Shown here: piece by piece, positions 55,937-64,000 of the stretch
Layout: every line of letters begins with the position of its first letter
Position numbering within the stretch: position 1 is the first letter of the stretch
Assembly: GCF_030687835.1 (NCBI RefSeq)
Contig: NZ_CP117449.1
Coordinates: 5,647,001-5,711,000, forward strand
Direction of reading: 5' to 3'
DNA from: Pseudomonas hefeiensis
GTDB lineage: Bacteria > Pseudomonadota > Gammaproteobacteria > Pseudomonadales > Pseudomonadaceae
Length of the DNA stretch: 64,000 nucleotides
The notes under the pieces: generated by a model
Database searches by the model: none
The model's input: only the letters and a program-made list of their open reading frames with translations
What the model was told of the DNA's origin: nothing
Made by a program: the position numbers and the translations under genes

Positions 55937-56885
55937 TCAACCGTGTGCCTGGAAGCGATCATGCAACAACCTTGGCATCGTCGCCACGAACCCCATCTGC
56001 AGCGCTTCGCGCGCCACCCCTTTCAACTTCTCGCCACGAGCCTGGTCGGCACTGCGCAGCCACTGTTCGGTGTTGCCCGCCAACAGGCAGGTTTCAGCGG
56101 CGGCCACGCGAAAGCGCAAGGCGTTGTGGGTCAGGCAGGCCCGGGTCAGTTGGGCCTCACCCCTCGCCAACCCTTCCAGCAGGATCGCTTCGAAACGGCT
56201 GGCGCCGAGGCTGCGCGCCAAAGCCAGGGCTCAGGTCAGCTCTTGTTCCGCCAAGGCGTCCTGGCCGCCCGCCACCAGCACCCAGGCGGCAGTGAGCCGC
56301 GAGAAAACCTGTGCCCGATGATTGCCCAGCCGGGCGCTGCATTCGATGGCCTCCATGGCATCCTGCAAGGCCAGCTCCGGCTGGCCCAGGTACAACTGCG
56401 CCGATCCACGGGCGCTGCGATCGCCTGCTTCCACGTGTGCCAAGCCATTGCGCTCGCACAGGCATAGGCATTGATCAAAAACCTCGTAGGCGGTCTGCAT
56501 GCGCCCTTGTGCGTAATAGGAGTCGCCAATGCCACTCAAGGCCTTGGCCTCGGTCTCCAAGTCCCGACCGATGCGGGCAAAGGACAGGGCCTCCTCATGA
56601 AGGCGGCGACACTCGGCGTAATCGCCCCGTGGAAAATAAATATTCCCGCGCAGGTGATTCAACCGTGCGAGCGCCGTATGGGCCTGCATGGACCGGGCGA
56701 TGGGCAGCATGTCCTCGATCAGCCGCTCCTCCTCGTCCAGGCAATCAAGGGTATTGAGGACGGCTGCGAGCCCCAACGCGGCCTCGATCTGATCTTGCGG
56801 CTGTTCGGCCAGTGTCAACGTCCGCTGAAAATGCACCCGGGCCTCCACGGTCCGGCCCTGTCCCTGGGCACTCGGTACTCCGGCA
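55937..56885 (-). pseudogene. 5'-truncated remnant of an AAA/TPR adenylate-cyclase-like protein with internal stop
   Basis: From about 56885 the minus strand encodes TPR-like sequence (RVHFQRTLTLAEQPQDQIEAALGLAAVLNTL ..., RIGRDLETEAKALSGIGDSYYAQG), interrupted by TGA at 56233-56231, then continuing in the same frame (ARSLGASRFEAILLEGLARGEAQ ...) to the stop at 55937. Such repeats form the C-terminal half of large cyclase/ATPase regulators. The N-terminal cyclase and ATPase domains are missing; upstream of the junction the DNA belongs to an unrelated plus-strand fragment. The frame is shared before and after the TGA, so this is a nonsense change, not a frameshift. Confidence 0.68.
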
Positions 56886-56893
56886 TCAGTTGA

Positions 56894-57556
56894 AGGGATC
56901 GCGAGGTTCCAACGAACACCGGTTCCTACTGGATCAAGACGTTCGATTTCCACGCCAGCAAAGTGCACTACGCACCGATCTGGGCAACCAAGAAAACGGC
57001 GCAAGCCTTCGGCATGCCCCTGCTTGGCAACGGCGAATGCCTGCGTTTCGAGTATGACCAACTGATCCTGGGTCAATACACCTACGGCAAATGGGCCGGT
57101 CATCAATCGCCCTACCTGGGCCCGGCGCGCCAGCGCGAGCTGCTGACCTACAGCCCGACCGACCTCGAATACCATAACTTTCCCCACGCGTTCTTTTCCC
57201 GCTATGGGCGCTTGCCGCTGGTGATCAGCGTCGCTCGCTGGCGGCCTGCGTCGAGGGAAATTCATTTGGCCGATCTGTGGCTGCGGCCCGGCGATGCACT
57301 GGTCCTGCCCCCCAAGCATTACCCCGACATTGCCCCCAGTGACGCCCACGACGTCGAAAACTGGCCGGCCGTCGTGGACATGCATGGCAATCGAAACTCG
57401 GCGCTGGCCTGCTGGTTCGGGGAGGGTGAGGACTGTTTGCTGACGGAGACGATCCTGGCCAACTCGACCTTGATGAGCTCCCCCCAAGGCAAACCGCACT
57501 ATCACGAAGAAAAAGCGCCGACGCGGCATGAGTTACCGGCAAATTACCGACCGTGA
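56894..57556 (+). pseudogene. 5'-truncated fragment of an unrecognised gene
   Basis: An open frame of 220 codons begins right after an in-frame TGA (56891) with no start codon or ribosome site: RDREVPTNTGSYWIKTFDF is its first part, and the first alternative start is a GTG at 56963. It ends with TRHELPANYRP. The text has no domain I can name; it contains VHYAPIWATKK and LADLWLRPGDALVLPPKHYP. The missing N-terminus starts exactly where the minus-strand TPR remnant also ends, pointing to one deletion. It could still be a short gene from GTG 56963, but I judge that unlikely. Confidence 0.55.
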
Positions 57557-57630
57557 AGGGACAGCACGGCAGGTGAGCATGACCGCGATAGCCCGGTGTA
57601 CCCAAGACACGAACCTGGCCTGCGCCCAGC

Positions 57631-57664
57631 AAAAAGCCCCAAGAGCAGAGCGCTTGGGGCTTTT
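57631..57664. terminator. Bidirectional terminator between the gene fragment and ssb
   Basis: AAAAAGCCCCAAG (57631-57643) pairs with CTTGGGGCTTTT (57653-57664). On the minus strand the stem is followed by a run of T, so it should end the ssb transcript, 35 bp after its stop. Confidence 0.92.
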
Positions 57665-57698
57665 CGGGAAACTACCTGCGTTATGAGTTCAGGCAGGA

Positions 57699-58223
57699 TC
57701 AGAACGGAATATCGTCATCAAAGCTGTCGAAATCCGGAGCCGGTTGCGGCGCGGCCTGTTGCGGAGCCGCTGGGCGCTCACGTTGTGGCTGTGGCGCCGA
57801 CTGCGGACGCGGCGCCTGCTGACGCGGGGCCGGAGCCGACTGCTGGTAGTTGTTGCCACCTTGCTGCTGGTCACCCTGTGGACGACCGCCCAGCAGTTGC
57901 ATGGTGCCTTGCATGTCGACCACGATTTCGGTGGTGTAGCGCTTGATGCCGTCTTTTTCCCACTCGCGGGTCTGCAGCTTGCCTTCGATGTACACCTGCG
58001 AACCTTTGCGCAGGTATTCACCGGCGATTTCAGCCACCTTGCCGAACATCGACACGCGGTGCCATTCGGTCTTCTCGACCTTCTGGCCTGTCTGCTTGTC
58101 GGTCCACTGTTCGCTGGTCGCCAGACTCAGGTTGGTCACGGCGTTGCCATTGGGCAGGTAGCGAACTTCGGGATCCTGGCCGCAAGTACCGACCAATATG
58201 ACTTTGTTAACCCCACGGGCCAT
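57699..58223 (-). CDS. ssb: Single-stranded DNA-binding protein
   Basis: A 174-aa protein: OB fold (1 to about 110, starting [21 protein letters not shown]), a Gln/Pro-rich linker, and the acidic C-terminal tail DSFDDDIPF that recruits repair proteins. SSB coats single-stranded DNA in replication, repair and recombination. Start ATG at 58223. Follows the MFS gene by 9 bp on the minus strand; divergent uvrA lies beyond it, the usual ssb-uvrA neighbourhood. Confidence 0.97.
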   Translation of the reverse strand: MARGVNKVILVGTCGQDPEVRYLPNGNAVTNLSLATSEQWTDKQTGQKVEKTEWHRVSMFGKVAEIAGEYLRKGSQVYIEGKLQTREWEKDGIKRYTTEIVVDMQGTMQLLGGRPQGDQQQGGNNYQQSAPAPRQQAPRPQSAPQPQRERPAAPQQAAPQPAPDFDSFDDDIPF

Positions 58224-58232
58224 AACGTTCTC

Positions 58233-59631
58233 CTAGGCTTCGCACGCGGTCGGGGCCGGGTTGTTCACCAGGCGCTCGAGCGTCGCGCGATCCAATAATT
58301 CGGTGTCCAGTTTGATATAAACGGCCGCTTCGTCGGCGACCACCACTGCATCGGTTACTCCAACGACGGCCTTAAGGCGCTCGGTCAGGCCTGCTTCGCG
58401 GATGGCTTCGGGCGACAACGGCAAGCGCAGGCTCGTCACATACGGAGGTTCGCGCATGGTAACAGCAAAGGCTAGCCAAAGTGCAGCCAGCGCGGCGCAT
58501 CCCAGGAACACAACCGACAAACCGCCATGCTGGAACAGCCAGCCGCCGAGGATGCCGCCCAACGCCGAGCCGAGGAACTGGCTGGTGGAGTAAACCCCCA
58601 TCGCCGTGCCCTTGCCGCCCGCGGGTGAAACCTTGCTGATCAGCGACGGCAGCGACGCCTCCAGTAGATTGAACGCGGTGAAGAACACCACTGTGCCAAT
58701 CACCAGGGCCCGCAGGCTGTCGCCGAACTGCCAGAAGAATAGCTCAGTGAGCATCAGCGTCACGACGGCGCCGAGCAAAACTCGTTTCATTTTGCGTCGC
58801 TTCTCGCCATAGATGATGAACGGGATCATCGCGAAAAACGAAATCAGCAGCGCAGTCAGGTAAACCCACCAGTGCTGCTCCTTGGGCAAGCCGGCCTTCT
58901 CCACCAGCGCCAGCGGCAAGGCAACGAAGCTGGACATCAACATGGCATGGAGCACGAAGATGCCCAAGTCCAGGCGCAGCAGGTCCGGGTGCTTGAGCGT
59001 CGGAATCAGCGCCTGGCGGGCCACACCCGATTCGCGGTGCTGCAACGGCCCGGTGGAACGCGGCACCATGAACGCCACGATCAGGATGCCCACCAGCGCC
59101 ATGGCCCCCGTGACCAGAAACAGGCCCGACAAGCCAAAGGCGCGGGTCAGCAACGGCCCGACGACCATGGCGACGGCGAATGACAGCCCGATCGTCATGC
59201 CGATCATGGCCATGGCCTTGGTCCGATGTTGTTCGCGGGTCAGGTCCGACAGCAAAGCCATGACGGCCGCGGAAATCGCCCCGGCGCCTTGCAGGATGCG
59301 TCCGGCGATCACGCCCCAGATCGAATCGGCATTGGCCGCCAGCACACTGCCTAGGGCGAAGACAATCAAGCCCAGATAGATGACGGGACGCCGGCCGATG
59401 CGGTCGGAAATGACCCCGAACGGGATCTGGAAAATCGCCTGGGTCAGGCCGTACGCGCCAATCGCCAACCCGATGAGAGCCGGGGTCGCGCCTGCCAGAT
59501 CCATCCCATAGGTCGCCAGCACCGGCAAACACCATGAACATGCCCAGCATACGGAAGGCGAACACCAGGGCCAGACCGCTTGCCGCGCGGGTCTCGCCGC
59601 TGCTCATGCGTTCGCTGTGGGGATCGTGCAT
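58233..59631 (-). pseudogene. MFS transporter gene with a one-base frameshift near the N-terminus
   Basis: From ATG 59631 the frame reads [20 protein letters not shown] ... RMLGMFMVF and then loses similarity; the body resumes in another frame at 59528 ([23 protein letters not shown] ...) through 12 TM segments and a C-terminal ACT/HMA-like stretch (LKAVVGVTDAVVVADE). The cause is one extra A in AAA at 59527-59529 (GTGTTTGCC in place of GTGTTGCC on the coding strand). All else is intact, so the damage is recent or a sequencing error. Conserved between ssb and uvrA in Pseudomonas; substrate unknown. Confidence 0.85.
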
Positions 59632-59810
59632 GGAAAAACCTCGTGTGAACCGGCGGCGATTCTACCAGTCCCATCGATTGAGGGGGTATATCGCGACCGT
59701 TTGCCGCGCAGTCTTCATGTATGACTGTAAACTCACTTTCAATAGTGTGCATCCATCCAGTATTTGCCCGTATACTCCTACGTTTTCGACGCCCGCCGAG
59801 CGAGGCCACT

Positions 59811-62648
<2,838 letters not shown>

Positions 62649-62662
62649 TGTAACCGGACACG

Positions 62663-62701
62663 AAAAAGCCCCTGTCATTTGATTGATGACAGGGGCTTTT
62701 T
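62663..62701. terminator. Bidirectional terminator between uvrA and the ferritin gene
   Basis: AAAAAGCCCCTGTCAT (62663-62678) pairs with ATGACAGGGGCTTTTT (62686-62701), a 16-bp stem with a 7-base loop and T runs on both strands, between convergent genes. Confidence 0.95.
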
Positions 62702-62708
62702 GTTTTTC

Positions 62709-62732
62709 TGTGGGAGCGAGCTTGCTCCCACA
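62709..62732. repeat. Short REP hairpin
   Basis: GTGGGAGCGAGCTTGCTCCC forms a perfect palindromic hairpin next to the uvrA/ferritin terminator, a collapsed form of the common REP. Confidence 0.75.
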
Positions 62733-62741
62733 ATGACCTCA

Positions 62742-63206
62742 TCAGAACTGCGACTGCAGGTAATTCTCCAACCCGATCAGCTTGATCAAACCCAGCTGCT
62801 TCTCGAGCCAGTAGGTATGGTCTTCTTCGGTGTCGGCGAGTTGGATGCGCAGGATCTCGCGGGTCACGTAATCGTTGTGCTGCTCGCAGAGCTCGATGCC
62901 CTTGCACAGCGCGGCACGAACTTTATATTCCAGGCGCAGGTCGGCAGCGAGCATGTCTGGCACCGTGGTGCCGATGTCCAGATCATCCGGGCGCATGCGT
63001 GGCGTGCCTTCGAGCATCAGGATCCGACGCATCAACGCATCGGCATGCTGTGCCTCTTCTTCCATCTCATGGTTGATACGTTCGTAGAGCTCGGTAAAAC
63101 CCCAGTCCTCGTACATCCGCGAGTGGATGAAATATTGATCACGGGCTGCCAGTTCACCTGTCAGCAGCGTGTTGAGGTAATCGATTACGTCTGGGTGACC
63201 TTGCAT
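62742..63206 (-). CDS. bfr: Ferritin-like protein, annotated bacterioferritin; FtnA-type
   Basis: A 154-aa four-helix-bundle iron-storage protein ([20 protein letters not shown] ... RDQYFIHSR ... [10 protein letters not shown] ... [12 protein letters not shown] end). Ferroxidase residues E18, H54 and the E/H pair in the last helix are present. Position 52, the haem-binding Met of bacterioferritin, is Ala here ([11 protein letters not shown]), so it probably binds no haem, as P. aeruginosa FtnA next to katA. The ATG at 63206 gives the usual N-terminus. Between uvrA and katA. Confidence 0.9.
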   Translation of the reverse strand: MQGHPDVIDYLNTLLTGELAARDQYFIHSRMYEDWGFTELYERINHEMEEEAQHADALMRRILMLEGTPRMRPDDLDIGTTVPDMLAADLRLEYKVRAALCKGIELCEQHNDYVTREILRIQLADTEEDHTYWLEKQLGLIKLIGLENYLQSQF

Positions 63207-63324
63207 CGCCCTACATCTCCACAAGCTTTGAAGGCTCTAGTTTGACCCAAGCTGACCACAAGGTCACTCGCCTATCGCAATAAAAGCGAAGAAAATCCGA
63301 GAAAAACCGGTTAAATAACGCAAA

Positions 63325-63346
63325 AACCGCCCAATTGAGGGCGGTT
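63325..63346 (-). terminator. Terminator after katA
   Basis: On the minus strand AACCGCCC, a 6-base loop and GGGCGGTT followed by TTTTTG lie 18 bp beyond the catalase stop. Confidence 0.85.
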
Positions 63347-63363
63347 CTGCTTCTCGTTTAGAC

Positions 63364-64000
63364 TTAGTTAAGCTGTACGCCCAATGCTTTCGCGATGCCT
63401 TCACCATAAGCGACATCCGCCTTGAAGAAGTGCTGCAACTGACGATCGACGACATCCGCCGATACGCCGGCCATTGCACCCGCGATGTTGCTGATCAGCA
63501 GGGCTTTCTGCGCATCATTCATCAAGCGGAACAGCGCACCGGCGTGACTGTAGTAGTCGGTATCTTCGCGGTGATCGTAACGGTCTGCCGAACCACCGAG
63601 CACCAAGGCTGGCTCTGCATAACGCGGAGCCTGCTTAGGGGCCTCGGCGTAGCTGTTTGGCTCGTAGTTTGGGGCGGCACCACCATTGCTGCCGAACGCC
63701 ATGGCACCGTCGCGCTGGTAAGTGTTGGCCGGGTTGCGCGGCGCGTTGACTGGCAATTGCTGATGATTGGTGCCCACACGGTAGCGGTGCGCATCAGCGT
63801 AAGCGAATACACGACCTTGCAGCATGCGATCCGGCGAAAGGCCAACCCCTGGAACCATATTGCTCGGCCCGAATGCCGCCTGCTCAACCTCAGCGAAGTA
63901 GTTCAGCGGGTTACGGTTGAGCTCCAGTTCGCCGACCTCAATCAACGGAAACTCTTTCTGCGACCAGGTCTTGGTCACGTCGAAAGGGTTCTCGTAGTGG
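63364..64000 (-). CDS. katA: Catalase KatA, C-terminal part (5' end outside window)
   Basis: The frame is open to the right edge for 212 codons. Visible text: HYENPFDVTKTWSQKEFP at the edge, VEQAAFGPSNMVPGVGLSPDRMLQGRVFAYADAHRYRVG, which carries the haem-ligand Tyr in the RVFAYADAHRYR segment, and LPVNAPRNP. This is a clade 3 small-subunit monofunctional catalase. The C-terminus ends in LGVQLN. Located beside a ferritin gene, as in other Pseudomonas, where iron and peroxide stress are linked. Confidence 0.96.
   Translation of the reverse strand, partial: HYENPFDVTKTWSQKEFPLIEVGELELNRNPLNYFAEVEQAAFGPSNMVPGVGLSPDRMLQGRVFAYADAHRYRVGTNHQQLPVNAPRNPANTYQRDGAMAFGSNGGAAPNYEPNSYAEAPKQAPRYAEPALVLGGSADRYDHREDTDYYSHAGALFRLMNDAQKALLISNIAGAMAGVSADVVDRQLQHFFKADVAYGEGIAKALGVQLN

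Noticed and set aside
56231..57529. A single 432-codon minus-strand gene
   Set aside because: Only the part below about 56885 resembles a protein family; the upper part is antisense to the plus-strand fragment.
59632..59810. LexA box in the uvrA upstream region
   Set aside because: CTGTAAACTCAC and nearby text do not give the inverted CTGT/ACAG arms at the right spacing.

Overview
The window looks like a chromosomal core segment of a Pseudomonas fluorescens-group bacterium. The grounds are high GC, the block ssb / MFS transporter / uvrA / ferritin / catalase in the order known from Pseudomonas, a riboflavin-nusB-thiL-pgpA string, and many GTGGGAGCGAGCCTGCTCGCGAT and GAGGGGATTTATCCCC REP elements at gene ends. 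No rRNA, tRNA, CRISPR array, prophage or transposase gene was seen. All calls come from reading the sequence and recalled family knowledge; no search was run.

Layout. 1-3.2 kb (minus): a yjf-type envelope-stress cluster (DUF2170, PspA/IM30, two-TM ion channel with RCK domain, DUF2491 running off the left edge). 3.6-4.1 kb: RelBE-type toxin-antitoxin. 4.2-14.3 kb (minus): a six-gene yfa operon (DUF2135, DUF2138, DUF1175, alpha-2-macroglobulin YfaS, DUF2300, second DUF2135); motif reading suggests a periplasmic peptidoglycan/protease-defence module. 14.6-15.7 kb: an auto-inhibited Fic protein behind two equal 29-bp palindromes. 15.9-19.0 kb: xseB-ispA-dxs. 19.2-23.0 kb: a BtuB-like receptor convergent with btuF, a small membrane protein and ribA. 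23.1-30.0 kb (minus): nrdR-ribD-ribC-ribBA-ribH-nusB-thiL-pgpA and a solute-binding protein. 30.1-32.8 kb: YbaY-like lipoprotein, methyltransferase, thioredoxin-TPR co-chaperone and a small hypothetical gene. 32.9-36.1 kb: a probably zinc-repressed operon (His-rich DUF2796, ABC ATPase, FtsX-like permease, DUF3299). 36.3-39.0 kb: OmpW porin and two sugar-nucleotide dehydratase/epimerase-like genes. 39.3-47.8 kb: Lhr helicase, then DUF72, YbhP nuclease/phosphatase, ClsB and a YbhN-like flippase-type protein. 47.9-51.0 kb (minus): alpha/beta hydrolase, DUF3182 and a GlxA-type AraC regulator. 51.2-55.2 kb: Fur-box-controlled FecI/FecR/TonB receptor cell-surface signalling unit. 55.3-57.6 kb: cysteine hydrolase followed by two gene remnants that lost their 5' ends at a shared junction. 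57.7-64.0 kb: ssb, a frameshifted MFS gene, uvrA, a ferritin and the 3' part of katA.

Most notable observations: the yfa module and the triple-motif DUF2300 protein, the Fic operator-like repeats, the junction of two truncated genes near 56.88 kb, the one-base insertion in the MFS gene, a RibBA whose GTP-cyclohydrolase half lacks the zinc cysteines beside an intact RibA, and a ferritin with Ala where haem-binding Met52 is expected.
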